Both the position numbers and the translations under genes were made by a program. A stretch of DNA of 41,976 nucleotides from an uncultured Acetatifactor sp. (GTDB lineage: Bacteria; Bacillota; Clostridia; Lachnospirales; Lachnospiraceae), in contig CAJTLR010000030.1 in the NCBI GenBank assembly GCA_910577185.1, positions 1-41,976 of the forward strand, given 5' to 3'. Shown here in pieces: positions 26,003 through 33,967 of the stretch. Below the pieces are notes generated by a model. It was not told the origin of the DNA. It searched no databases and saw nothing but the letters and a program-made list of their open reading frames with translations. Every line of letters begins with the position of its first letter. Position 1 is the stretch's first letter.

Positions 26003-26420
26003 TTTAAATCGCTGCGCGATAGCACTAAAGGGTAAAGTCGCTTCGACACACCTATTAATGAGAGAAACTTTTCTTTCGAAAGGAATCTCATAAAAGTTCC
26101 TCTCGTGCGCCTTTGCGACTTTACTGTCCACCACAAATTATTTTCAATAGCTCTTGACTTTTCTTAGCTGGACTAGTTTAAATCGCTGCGCGATAGCACT
26201 AAAGGGTAAAGTCGCTTCGACACACCTATTAATGAGAGAAACTTTTCTTTCGAAAGGAATCTCATAAAAGTTCCTCTCGTGCGCCTTTGCGACTTTACTG
26301 TCCACCACAAATTATTTTCAATAGCTCTTGACTTTTCTTAGCTGGACTAGTTTAAATCGCTGCGCGATAGCACTAAAGAGTAAAGTCGCTTCGACACACC
26401 TATTAATGAAAGAAACTTTA
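26003..26420. repeat. 174-bp tandem palindromic repeat, 2.4 copies
   Basis: Copies start at 26003, 26177 and 26351 (each TTTAAATCGCTGCGCGATAG), a period of exactly 174 bp. The third copy stops matching at about 26420. Within each unit, GTAAAGTCGC pairs with GCGACTTTAC (unit positions 30-39/113-122), GAGAGAAACTTTT pairs with AAAAGTTCCTCTC (58-70/90-102, one mismatch), and CTTTCGAAAG is a central palindrome. This gives a nested stem. Copies one and two are almost identical. The array sits immediately 5' of the dehydrogenase gene at 25987 and fills the 495-base gap to the next gene. Confidence 0.95.
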
Positions 26421-26482
26421 CGTTTTTTCCGTCAGGTCAGATATCCCCGGCGCATCCCTCCGGGCTTATTTCCACCCAGGAT

Positions 26483-27244
26483 TCAGCCTTCTCTTTGCAG
26501 ACAGCGGATGCTTTCCCGCATATTGTCCATGGGCGTCCCGTAGGGATGGTCATCCTGTTCCACCACCAGCCACTTTGCCCCGCATTCCAGCGCCTTTGCG
26601 GCTATGGCGGCCACGTCCTGTTCGCCCTGTCCCAGCGCCACCAGCTCCACTTTTTCTCCCTCTCTGCGGAAGTCCTTCATATGTACTACCGGACAGCGGT
26701 TTTTATATTTTTCCAAATAGGCCACCGGATCCACCCCGGCCACCTTCACCCAGCAGGTGTCCAGCTGCGGCTGCAGCTCCCCGGGCTCCATGCCGGAAAA
26801 CAGTTCATCCAGCACATAAGTGCCGTTGGCAGTCTTTTGGAATTCCGCAGTATGGTTGTGGTACAGCAGCGTCATGCCCTGCTCCCTGCACCGGGCGGAC
26901 AGCTTCTTCAGAAACGCGCAGGTTTCCTGGTATTTTTCCCCGCCAAAGAGACGCTCTCCCGGCATATACGGAATTCCGATATATTCACATCCGATAGTCC
27001 GGTAATCCTGAATGGTTTTTTCCATATCCTGCAGGAACAAATCCAGTGCCACATGGGCGCTCACCGGCACAAGCCCTTCTTTTTTCAGGCAGTCCCGAAT
27101 CTCTTCCGGGGCATGGCCGTATAAGCCCGCCAGCTCCACCCCCTGATAGCCGCATTCTTTCAGCGCCTTCATGGTTCCCGGAAAATCTTTTTCCGCCTGC
27201 TCCCGCACAGAATATACCTGGGCGGCAATTTTCAATGCTGTCAT
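26483..27244 (-). CDS. TIM-barrel sugar isomerase/epimerase family protein
   Basis: The product of about 253 residues begins MTALKIAAQVYSVREQAEKD. It has the barrel motifs YQGVELAGLYGH, LLYHNHTAEF, QLDTCWVKVAG (Asp), VVHMKDFR (His) and WLVVEQDDHPYG (Glu). This is the pattern of the IolE/hexulose-6-phosphate-isomerase-like family, often found beside Gfo/Idh/MocA enzymes. A GAGAGGG ribosome-binding site precedes the ATG at 27244. It is 67 bases downstream of the second dehydrogenase and upstream of the 174-bp repeats. Confidence 0.82.
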   Translation of the reverse strand: MTALKIAAQVYSVREQAEKDFPGTMKALKECGYQGVELAGLYGHAPEEIRDCLKKEGLVPVSAHVALDLFLQDMEKTIQDYRTIGCEYIGIPYMPGERLFGGEKYQETCAFLKKLSARCREQGMTLLYHNHTAEFQKTANGTYVLDELFSGMEPGELQPQLDTCWVKVAGVDPVAYLEKYKNRCPVVHMKDFRREGEKVELVALGQGEQDVAAIAAKALECGAKWLVVEQDDHPYGTPMDNMRESIRCLQREG

Positions 27245-27311
27245 AGTATTTCCCTCTCTTTTTTGATTCACTTGCTTTACTTTACCACAGTGCATTTCCC
27301 GCCGGATTATT

Positions 27312-28361
27312 TTATGGTTCAAACGCCACAACTTCCCCTGCGTCTGCGGATTTTTCAATGGCTTCCATCAGTTTCATGACGCGCATCACTTCCGGAAGAC
27401 GGATCAGGCTTTCTTCCCTGCCTTCCAGCACCGCCATCACATTCTTGTAAAAGTCTCTCACATCGCTCTCCACCCGGGGCAGTTCTTCCGTAAAAATACT
27501 GTCATCCCTTCTGGGAGCCATGGTTTTGGTAAGTCCCGCGGCAGTGATCACCGGTGCCACATCCTTTTCGTCCACGCCGGAAGCCCGCACAATTTTTCCG
27601 TGCAGTTCCCAGTCCTGGATAATGGCTGTACCATTTGCCCCCAGCACATACCATCTGGGAAGGGAAACAAAATTGCTGGTTCCCACCTCCACCAGAACGC
27701 TGACTCCGTTTTCAAATTCCAGTTCTGCCCGGAAGCCATCGTCCACAAGCTGGTTGGTCACATGGGTTTTGGTGGCATATACCCTGCGCAGGGACACATT
27801 TCCAGACAAAAGCAGTATCTGGTCCAGAAGATGTACGCCCCAGTCCAGAATCATGCCGCCGCCATGCTCTTTTTCCTGCCGCCAGTCCCCGGGAATTCCC
27901 CTGGAACCATGCACCCTGGACTCCAGCCGGAACAATTCCCCCAGCTTTCCCTCTTCCAGAATCTTTTTTACCGTCAGGAAATCTTCGTCCCAGCGTCTGT
28001 TCTGGTGAACTGTCAGGAAACGTCCGGTTCTCACGGAAGCGTCCCACATTTCCTGCAAATCCCCGGAACTCAGTGTGATGGGCTTTTCGCTGATTACGTT
28101 TTTCCCCGCTTCCATGGCGGCAACGGCCACCGGCTTGTGTACATCATTGGGTGTGGCGATCAGCACCAGATCCGTCTCCGGATCTGCCAGAAGGTCTTCC
28201 AGTCCTTTATATACATGAAGGCCCTTTTCCCTGGCATATTCCCGTCTTTCCTCCCTGATGTCCCAGATTCCCGCTATGTCAAGATTGTCCATAGTCTGAA
28301 TTTCCTGATAATGCCATTCGGCCATTCCGCCGAAACCAACAATAGCTATTTTGTGTTTCAT
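27312..28361 (-). CDS. Gfo/Idh/MocA family NAD(P)-dependent oxidoreductase
   Basis: The product of about 349 residues begins MKHKIAIVGFGGMAEWHYQE (Rossmann GxGGxA motif). It has EKPITLSSGDLQEMW and the substrate-domain HGGGMILDWGVHLLDQ (Asp/His). It is a relative of, but clearly different from, the dehydrogenase at 24905-25987. ATG 28361 is preceded only by a weak GGTGG site. The in-frame upstream extension reads through a palindromic intergenic element and is rejected. It lies between two TIM-barrel genes. Confidence 0.87.
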   Translation of the reverse strand: MKHKIAIVGFGGMAEWHYQEIQTMDNLDIAGIWDIREERREYAREKGLHVYKGLEDLLADPETDLVLIATPNDVHKPVAVAAMEAGKNVISEKPITLSSGDLQEMWDASVRTGRFLTVHQNRRWDEDFLTVKKILEEGKLGELFRLESRVHGSRGIPGDWRQEKEHGGGMILDWGVHLLDQILLLSGNVSLRRVYATKTHVTNQLVDDGFRAELEFENGVSVLVEVGTSNFVSLPRWYVLGANGTAIIQDWELHGKIVRASGVDEKDVAPVITAAGLTKTMAPRRDDSIFTEELPRVESDVRDFYKNVMAVLEGREESLIRLPEVMRVMKLMEAIEKSADAGEVVAFEP

Positions 28362-28378
28362 GTTTATCCACCATTTCT

Positions 28379-28502
28379 GCGCTGCTTTTGCGCATAACGA
28401 GTTTGTGGCAAGCCATGTATGGCTTTGCAGCGCGCAGACACAAATCCCGCGATTGAAAATTTTAATTTTCAATCTTATCCCCCGTGCCCGCCGAAGCGGG
28501 CA
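28379..28502. repeat. Mosaic of intergenic palindromes
   Basis: Three hairpins lie in 124 bases. GCGCTGC/GCAGCGC (28379-28385/28427-28433) encloses AAGCCAT-GT-ATGGCTT (28410-28425). GATTGAAAAT-TTTA-ATTTTCAATC is at 28451-28474, and TGCCCGC-CGAA-GCGGGCA at 28485-28502. The block lies directly 5' of the dehydrogenase start at 28361. It is probably a dispersed palindromic element; a transcription attenuator is an alternative. Confidence 0.75.
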
Positions 28503-28570
28503 TACCAATCAATATTATTTTTGAATGACAGATCTGCCGCCTGACACGGTTCGTATTCCTTCCGCTTTTG

Positions 28571-29542
28571 TCACGCCCAGTACATGGCGCCCCTGTCCTC
28601 GTAAATCAGCACATTTTTCAGGAATCCAATGGCTTTCTCCAGTCCTTCCCTGCCGGACATCAGCCCGTCCTCATGTTCAATGCTAATGGCGTAATCATAG
28701 CCCACCATGCGAAGCTGGGAGATGATGTCTTTCCAGTAGTCTTCCCCGTGGCCATAGCCCACCGTGCGGAAAATCCAGGAGCGCTCCAGTTCTTCCCCGT
28801 AATGGGTGGTATCCAGCACGCCGTTGACAGAAGTGTTTCTGGCATCAATGCCTGTGTCCTTGGCATGGAAATGGAAAATTGCGCCTTCCCTGCCCAGTTC
28901 CCGTATGGACACACAAGGGTCCATACCCTGCCAGATCAGATGACTGGGGTCAAAGTTTGCGCCGATCTGGGGGCCTACCTCCCGGCGAAGACGCAGAAGG
29001 GTCCTGGTATTGTAGACACAGAATCCCGGATGCAGTTCCAGGGCAATCTTTGACACACCGTGGGCTTCCGCAAAAGCAGCCTTTTCCTTCCAGTAAGGAA
29101 TCAGAACCTCATTCCACTGATACTCCAGAATCTCGCTGAAGTCATCCGGCCAGGGACAGGTAACCCAGTTGGGTGTCATGTCCTGCCTGCTGCCTCCCGG
29201 GCAGCCGGAAAATGTGTTCACCACCGGCACATGAAGCTTTTCCGCCAGCAGAATGGCGTTGGTGAAGTCCCTCTCATAGCTTTCCGCCACTTTTTTGTCA
29301 GGATGCACCATGTTTCCGTGACTGCTCAGGGCGCTGATCTCCAGATGATACTTATCCAGGGTCTCCATAAATTTCTCCCTTTTTCCCTCATCTGCCAGAA
29401 GCTCAGCAGCGTCGCAGTGAGCCTTTCCGGGAAATCCGCCGCATCCGATTTCTACCATCTGTACGCCTCTCTCCGCCAGAAACGCACAGGCTTCCTCAAA
29501 AGGCAGATCACCCAGTGCCACCGTCAATGTTCCTAATTTCAT
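28571..29542 (-). CDS. TIM-barrel sugar isomerase/epimerase family protein
   Basis: The 323-residue protein has a fuller set of AP-endonuclease-2-type metal ligands: IALELHPGFCVYN (Glu), GANFDPSHLIWQGMDP (Asp, His), IFHFHAKDT (His) and AISIEHEDGLM (Glu). It is longer than its two cluster partners and resembles inosose/xylulose-type isomerases of the family. It is the first structural gene after the AraC regulator (120 bases). Substrate unknown. Confidence 0.84.
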   Translation of the reverse strand: MKLGTLTVALGDLPFEEACAFLAERGVQMVEIGCGGFPGKAHCDAAELLADEGKREKFMETLDKYHLEISALSSHGNMVHPDKKVAESYERDFTNAILLAEKLHVPVVNTFSGCPGGSRQDMTPNWVTCPWPDDFSEILEYQWNEVLIPYWKEKAAFAEAHGVSKIALELHPGFCVYNTRTLLRLRREVGPQIGANFDPSHLIWQGMDPCVSIRELGREGAIFHFHAKDTGIDARNTSVNGVLDTTHYGEELERSWIFRTVGYGHGEDYWKDIISQLRMVGYDYAISIEHEDGLMSGREGLEKAIGFLKNVLIYEDRGAMYWA

Positions 29543-29662
29543 CGCTCTTCCTCCATTTCCTTTATGTATTTTTACCTTTATTCTGATTATAAAAAAAGAC
29601 AGCAGAAGATGAAAGAATCTTTCTGCTGTTTATCCATACAATCCTGCTATTTATTTTGTCAC

Positions 29663-30487
29663 TTATTTCTTTAAAATTTCCGAGGGAGGACAGCCGTAAT
29701 ACCTTCGGAACTGTCTTCCGAAGTGGTTGTAATCCGTAAATCCCACGCTGTCCGCAATCTCTGCCACCGTATTTTCCCTTCTCTTCAGCAGGTTCATGGC
29801 CTTTTTTACCCGCACCTCATTGATGTACTGAAGAGGGGATATACCCATGCCCTCCTTAAACAGATGGTTGAACCGCCCTTCGCTTAAATGAATCACATCT
29901 GCCAGCTCCCGGATGCCGATCTGCCTGGTATAATTTGTCTGAATATAATCCAGCACGGTATTCAGGCGTTCCAGCTGTTTCTTTCTCCGGTCACTTTCCC
30001 GCTCCGTCAGAACCTTCACCGCGTATTCCCGTACCAGATGCGCGATGAGCTTCAGCAGTTCTCCCTTGCAGATCAGGCGGTATCCGATTTTCTGCTCCTG
30101 AAATTCCTCATATATTGCCGACATAATACCGTCAATCACGGCATCCTTCTCAATCAGCGACTGGAACAGGATATCCTTGTCCGCCAGCTCCTTGGAGAAA
30201 TCTCCCATGTCGAAAATGATTACCAGCACTTTCATATGACTTCCGTCACAGTATCCCGCATGGGTCTCGTTGCTGTTGGCAATCACCAGATTTCCCTCCC
30301 GGGCAAGGATATCCCTCTGGTTTAACCGCAGCAGTGTCCTGCCTTCCATGACATAATGCAGTTCTATATGTTCATGCCAGTGCTGTGAAAAATAACACAT
30401 TTTCCGGTTCTTGTCATTGACATGCATCTGCACCGGAAATTCCGGGTCACTGAGGATTTTCTGTTCATATAAATCAAGGGACTGCAT
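29663..30487 (-). CDS. AraC family transcriptional regulator
   Basis: The product of about 274 residues has an N-terminal cupin-like sensor (HWHEHIELHYVMEGRTLL and VIANSNETHAGY). At the C-terminus (about residues 175-274) is a double helix-turn-helix with IGIRELADVIHLSEGRFNHLF and TVAEIADSVGFTDYNHFGRQF in shorter pieces. AraC proteins of this build sense sugars and activate adjacent catabolic genes. AAGGAGGG precedes the ATG at 30487. It is transcribed in the same direction as, and just upstream of, the five sugar genes, so it is the probable cluster regulator. Confidence 0.92.
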   Translation of the reverse strand: MQSLDLYEQKILSDPEFPVQMHVNDKNRKMCYFSQHWHEHIELHYVMEGRTLLRLNQRDILAREGNLVIANSNETHAGYCDGSHMKVLVIIFDMGDFSKELADKDILFQSLIEKDAVIDGIMSAIYEEFQEQKIGYRLICKGELLKLIAHLVREYAVKVLTERESDRRKKQLERLNTVLDYIQTNYTRQIGIRELADVIHLSEGRFNHLFKEGMGISPLQYINEVRVKKAMNLLKRRENTVAEIADSVGFTDYNHFGRQFRRYYGCPPSEILKK

Positions 30488-30592
30488 TCCTGCCCTCCTT
30501 ATCCTGATCCCGCCGCCGGCAGGCTGTCCTTCCTGCCAAAAAAGGCCCGGACATCCCCCATGGCACAGAGGCAATTCAGTATTCGGATCCTT

Positions 30593-31168
30593 CTAATTTT
30601 CACTCAAAAGATTCTTTACCCCGTCCCATTCAATGACAGGTACGTTTCTGTGAGTGGAACCGGAGACCTGCCTCTGTTTCTTTCCTATTTTGATGATATT
30701 GAAAACCAGGCTTCCGGCCGCCAGCGCAAAGCAGATTCCGGCTGCCGCCAGTGCGATTGTCAGGCTGTTATCCACTTCCGCGAAGAAATAACATCCCGCG
30801 CCAATGATAATGCCCAGAATGACGCACACTATCGGGGTCCCGAACATCTCGTTTTTTGCACCGCTCACAGCCCATGACTGGGGCTTATGGCAATACGGGC
30901 ATTCATCTTTGAAAGCCGTGGAATAAATCTGCTTTTCCGTGACGTTCTGATATACCTCCCTGACTTCCCTCACAAGATATGTATGCGCCGTCTCATTCAG
31001 CTTTTGCTGCTTTTTATCATCCAGCTGCTTGAAATTGCTGTTGATTTCCGCTTCCATTCCGGAAATAGTCGCCTTCAGTGTTCCGCTGTCCTTCCCGCAT
31101 TGTTCACAGCGGAAGGAATACGGCACATCAAATGTCTCTGTCTTCCTGTGTCTGTAGTAAGTACCCAC
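30593..31168 (-). CDS. Zinc-ribbon membrane protein of unknown function
   Basis: The 191-residue product starts with GTG (AGGAGG nine bases upstream). It has a first CxxC (CEQCG) near residue 20 and a second (CPYCH) near residue 95, together able to form a zinc ribbon. Two membrane helices follow at about residues 110-130 and 138-160. The central part (about 30-75) is helical and charged. No family is recognised. It stands alone at the edge between host cluster and mobile DNA. Confidence 0.7.
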   Translation of the reverse strand: MGTYYRHRKTETFDVPYSFRCEQCGKDSGTLKATISGMEAEINSNFKQLDDKKQQKLNETAHTYLVREVREVYQNVTEKQIYSTAFKDECPYCHKPQSWAVSGAKNEMFGTPIVCVILGIIIGAGCYFFAEVDNSLTIALAAAGICFALAAGSLVFNIIKIGKKQRQVSGSTHRNVPVIEWDGVKNLLSEN

Positions 31169-31330
31169 TTTCCAGTTCCTCCTGATGTCTCTATTGATTT
31201 TTATAATTTCATTATATACCCCTGTTTCAAAATGTCAATATTTCTCCATCTTTATCCGGCTCCCGCTTTCATCTCTTATAACAGTCCAGTCTGCCCTGGC
31301 ATGATGAACATTTTTCCACACTCGTCAGTT

Positions 31331-31558
31331 TTATCCTTCGTTGTCATTCTGCGGCAGATCAGGAAACAGAATCCGAAGATAATCCCGTCTGCCATAGAGA
31401 ACACGGTCAACGTACACGTCCTGCCCATTCACACGGTAAAAAACCATGTGATTTCCACTGGTGAGAAATTGATAGTCGCTTTCTATATCTGTCACAGAGG
31501 ACAGCAGCGCGCCGGTTTCTGAAAAATTTTCCAGTTCATTTTCATTCTGGACTTGAAA
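31331..31558 (-). pseudogene. ParE/RelE-type toxin remnant
   Basis: On the minus strand the text ENELENFSETGALLSSV, then YQFLTSGNHMVFYRVNGQDV and VDRVLYGRRDYLRILFPD, is the C-terminal two thirds of a ParE/RelE-like toxin, ending at a TAA at 31331. The N-terminal about 30 residues are absent: the frame upstream becomes unrelated and no start codon with a ribosome-binding site is seen. No antitoxin gene is adjacent. It is a relic at the left edge of the AT-rich element, perhaps cut by its arrival. Confidence 0.7.
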
Positions 31559-31626
31559 ACGGTCTTGATTTTGCGGCTGGTGTCGGCATGACGGTCTGGA
31601 TAGCCGGAACGGACGTAGAGCGAGGA

Positions 31627-31971
31627 TTGTTTTCCGTAGGAAGATGTGCTATAATTTGAGCCGACAAACTAACCGATAAATCGGAATTCTGATAAGACAC
31701 TTTTTATAACATTTATTAACTGTTATATCTTATCTTCAAAAAGTCCGCAAACCCTTGAAAACACTAAATTTATAGCAAGTGAGTTTGCCCTTAGACTTTC
31801 CCTTGTGTTATATCCTTTTCCCTCATGTTACGAACGCTCATAAGGGCAAAAATAAGGGAAAGAAAAACCTGTAACAAAGTATAACACAAAATAAAACAGG
31901 CGAAAAGAACTGATTGAAATGCTTTCTTAATTTCTCCGAAAATTGGTTAATAAAGAAAGGATAGATAAGAT
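31627..31971 (+). promoter_or_regulatory. Promoter and long structured leader at the left edge of the element
   Basis: TTGTTT (31627-31632), 17 bases, TATAAT (31650-31655) form a promoter about 310 bases before the first element gene. The leader holds GATAAGA/TCTTATC (31691-31697/31728-31734) around TATAACA/TGTTATA (31705-31711/31721-31727). After that, the pairs TTTGCCCTTA/TAAGGGCAAA (31784/31841), CTTTCCCTT/AAGGGAAAG (31796/31854) and GTGTTATA/TATAACAC (31805/31880) occur in interlocked order. Together these suggest alternative RNA folds or protein-binding sites. Confidence 0.5.
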
Positions 31972-32211
31972 ATGAGATTCATATATGCAGAATATAATAT
32001 GCACCATAACTGTATTGATGTGACTACTTTTGATGGATATATGTTAAGAATAGACTGCGGAAAAGCGGAAGAAGGACTGAAAACCACTCCATGCTCCGAG
32101 TGTGCCTTGAATGCCTTGGCAATAGATGAACCACTTGAATATGTAAGACTTTACCTTGAGGGAAATATGCAGATGTGGATAGATGCGGAAGATTCATTGG
32201 AAGTGTGGTAA
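31972..32211 (+). CDS. Small DUF6061-like protein
   Basis: The 79-residue protein (MRFIYAEYNMHHNCIDVTTF at the start) resembles the small DUF6061 family carried on Firmicutes conjugative and mobilizable elements. The name is from memory of the family and is not certain. There are two Cys near the middle (TTPCSECALNAL), no membrane segment, and an acidic C-terminus (WIDAEDSLEVW). AAAGGAT precedes the ATG. A terminator follows directly, so it is probably transcribed alone from the promoter at 31627. Confidence 0.7.
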   Translation: MRFIYAEYNMHHNCIDVTTFDGYMLRIDCGKAEEGLKTTPCSECALNALAIDEPLEYVRLYLEGNMQMWIDAEDSLEVW

Positions 32212-32230
32212 CATATTTTTCTTTTATTAT

Positions 32231-32270
32231 AGAGGACTGGCTAAAATATACGCCAGTTCTCTCTTTATTT
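32231..32270 (+). terminator. Terminator after the DUF6061-like gene
   Basis: AGAGGACTGGC (32231-32241) pairs with GCCAGTTCTCT (32252-32262; one G-U) and is followed by CTTTATTT. It lies 20 bases after the stop at 32211. Confidence 0.8.
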
Positions 32271-32361
32271 GTAAAAGAAGAATGTTTTAATTTCATCAAT
32301 TCAAATACATGAAAAGGAATACTCAGTTTTAACCCATTAAATGCGGTAAAGTTGTTTTAAT

Positions 32362-32394
32362 GTCCGTTTTCTGCTCAAATGGTTCATTTTCTGC
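32362..32394 (+). repeat. Paired TTTTCTGC motif, first copy
   Basis: GTCCGTTTTCTGC, then CAAATGGTTCATTTTCTGC, closely resembles GTCATTTTCTGCAAATAATGG followed by TCACTTTCTG at 35511-35541. Each is two half-sites about 20 bases apart. The first lies in the 392-base gap upstream of the alpha-CTD-like gene (32604), the second upstream of the gene at 35623. It is possibly a shared regulator-binding site; the rest of the gap shows nothing else clear. Confidence 0.45.
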
Positions 32395-32603
32395 AAAGGA
32401 TATTGATAATCTATATGGAATCATTTATATTGTCACCGTTGGCAGAATAATGACTGACAGATACACATATGGATAAGGACATTCACGGATTTATACAATC
32501 TTTTGTCATTTCAATCCACACTATTTTAGTCGCTTTTCTTTATTCTGTAAGAAAAAGTACCACCCTATAACCGATGTAATTCAATGAATATAAGGAGCAC
32601 GAT

Positions 32604-33353
32604 ATGGAAACATATATTAAAGACTTAAAACTTTCTCAGGGAACCAAAATATTCCTGACATGGTATATGAAAATTACAAAAGTTTCAGAACTTGAAGGAC
32701 TCAATTATCTGACATTTGCAAATAAATGTCCCAAAAATTGTAATGCGCTTGCTATGGCTGATGAGCTGAACGCATTAGGATACCTGTACCCGCCGGAAAA
32801 TGAAATATATGTTAATGATATTCCAATGTCAAAACGGTTGCAAAATGTCCTTATGTGTAATAACATACTATACCTCTCACAGTTATCAATACATTCCAGA
32901 GAGGAAATATTGGGTTTCCGTAATATGGGAAAAGGCACAATGACAGAGCTTGACAATATCTGTAAAGAACACGGGATACAGATACATTCCTTATCCCCTA
33001 TAAAACAATCTTTTATTGAGTATCATTTCTCCAATGAACTGTTGGAAATGTTCATGCGGCATAATATATTCTGTGTTGATGATTTTAAACAAAAATCTGC
33101 AAAAGATTTATATGATGTCTGCGGGGAAAATTATACGCTTACCATGCAGACATATTACACCCTGAAAAGAAAGGGAATTATATTGGATGATTGGCAGGAT
33201 AAATATATATTTGAAGTTATTGCCAAGAACAAGGCTGACCGTATATGGCGGCACTATCAAATTTCTACAGTTTCACAATTACTCAATTGCAACAAGAAAC
33301 AGCTTAAAGGAATAAAATCCGAATCACCGGAATTACTGGAAACTATAAAATAA
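32604..33353 (+). CDS. Protein of RNA polymerase alpha-CTD-like repeats
   Basis: The 249-residue protein seems built of four copies of a helix-hairpin module at about residues 5-60, 73-127, 138-194 and 200-249. The second copy is the clearest: LQNVLMCNNILYLSQL, then LGFRNMGKGTMTELDNI, ending in GI. This matches the C-terminal domain of RNA polymerase alpha (the DNA- and activator-contacting module, pattern L..aGI.tv..L.....l....n.G.k...e). No catalytic domain is visible. It is likely to bind DNA or RNA polymerase and act as a regulator of the element. AAGGAGCAC precedes the ATG. Confidence is high for the gene, moderate for the repeat interpretation. Confidence 0.75.
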   Translation: METYIKDLKLSQGTKIFLTWYMKITKVSELEGLNYLTFANKCPKNCNALAMADELNALGYLYPPENEIYVNDIPMSKRLQNVLMCNNILYLSQLSIHSREEILGFRNMGKGTMTELDNICKEHGIQIHSLSPIKQSFIEYHFSNELLEMFMRHNIFCVDDFKQKSAKDLYDVCGENYTLTMQTYYTLKRKGIILDDWQDKYIFEVIAKNKADRIWRHYQISTVSQLLNCNKKQLKGIKSESPELLETIK

Positions 33354-33571
33354 TTTTCGATAAGCGTAAGTTTCATCGCCCTATTATGTTATCCAATCTG
33401 TTATATTTCAAAATTATTCTATAAAGAAAATGCATAATCTTTTGATAAAATGGGGAATTATCCCCTATTTTATTGTTCCTATTGTATTCATCTACCCTCC
33501 GTGCTGATAAATCATGGTTTTTCCTATTTCACCACAAATAAGAAACAGACACCAAAGACAATGACACAAAT

Positions 33572-33621
33572 TTATTGGCGGTAAAATATTTCTTGAATTA
33601 TTGGCGGTAATATATTATACT
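33572..33621 (+). promoter_or_regulatory. Promoter with paired operators before the ribbon-helix-helix gene
   Basis: TTATTGGCGGTAAAATATT (33572-33590) and TTATTGGCGGTAATATATT (33598-33616) are direct repeats 26 bases apart. The second fills the space between a -35 (TTGAAT, 33593-33598) and a -10 (TATACT, 33616-33621) with a 17-base spacer. This is 30 bases before the ribbon-helix-helix gene, so autorepression by its own product is the simplest reading. The rest of the 297-base gap 33354-33650 is AT-rich with no other signal. Confidence 0.65.
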
Positions 33622-33650
33622 AATTGTGTTGGCAAGGAAAGGAGGGAAGC

Positions 33651-33824
33651 ATGCCTGAAAAGCATAGAGGGCGACCAACAACTGACAATCCCAAGACTAT
33701 GCGTGTTGATGTGCGTTTGACCGAAGAAGAATTAGAAATGCTGGATAAATACTGTCAACAGGCGGGCGTATCACGCCCACAGGGATTGCGTGACGGCATT
33801 AAGGCTCTCAATGCAGAAAAATGA
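33651..33824 (+). CDS. Ribbon-helix-helix DNA-binding protein
   Basis: The 57-residue product has the CopG/Arc-type pattern: a short beta strand (KTMRVDVRLT), then two helices (EEELEMLDKYCQQAG and SRPQGLRDGIKAL). The ATG at 33651 follows a strong GGAGGGAAGC site. Proteins of this type dimerise and bind short direct repeats; paired TTGGCGGTAA repeats lie in its own promoter. It probably controls itself and perhaps copy or transfer functions of the element. Confidence 0.85.
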   Translation: MPEKHRGRPTTDNPKTMRVDVRLTEEELEMLDKYCQQAGVSRPQGLRDGIKALNAEK

Positions 33825-33967
33825 AAAGGAAGTGGTGCCGTTGGCAAACGTATTTACACCACTTCCCCATGCCACCCGCAGCAAGGCGGGCCGCACAAAT
33901 ATTATAGCACTGTTCGGCTCTGTCTTGCAAGCGGCTTGTGGACGAAAAAGAAAGGACAGTAAAATAA

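Noticed and set aside
25988..26134. N-terminal extension of the dehydrogenase into the 174-bp repeat
   Set aside because: The strong ribosome-binding site and Rossmann motif start at 25987; the extra 49 codons are read from repeat DNA.
26003..26420. CRISPR array
   Set aside because: The repeat period is 174 bp with internal palindromes, no spacers of unique sequence and no cas genes.
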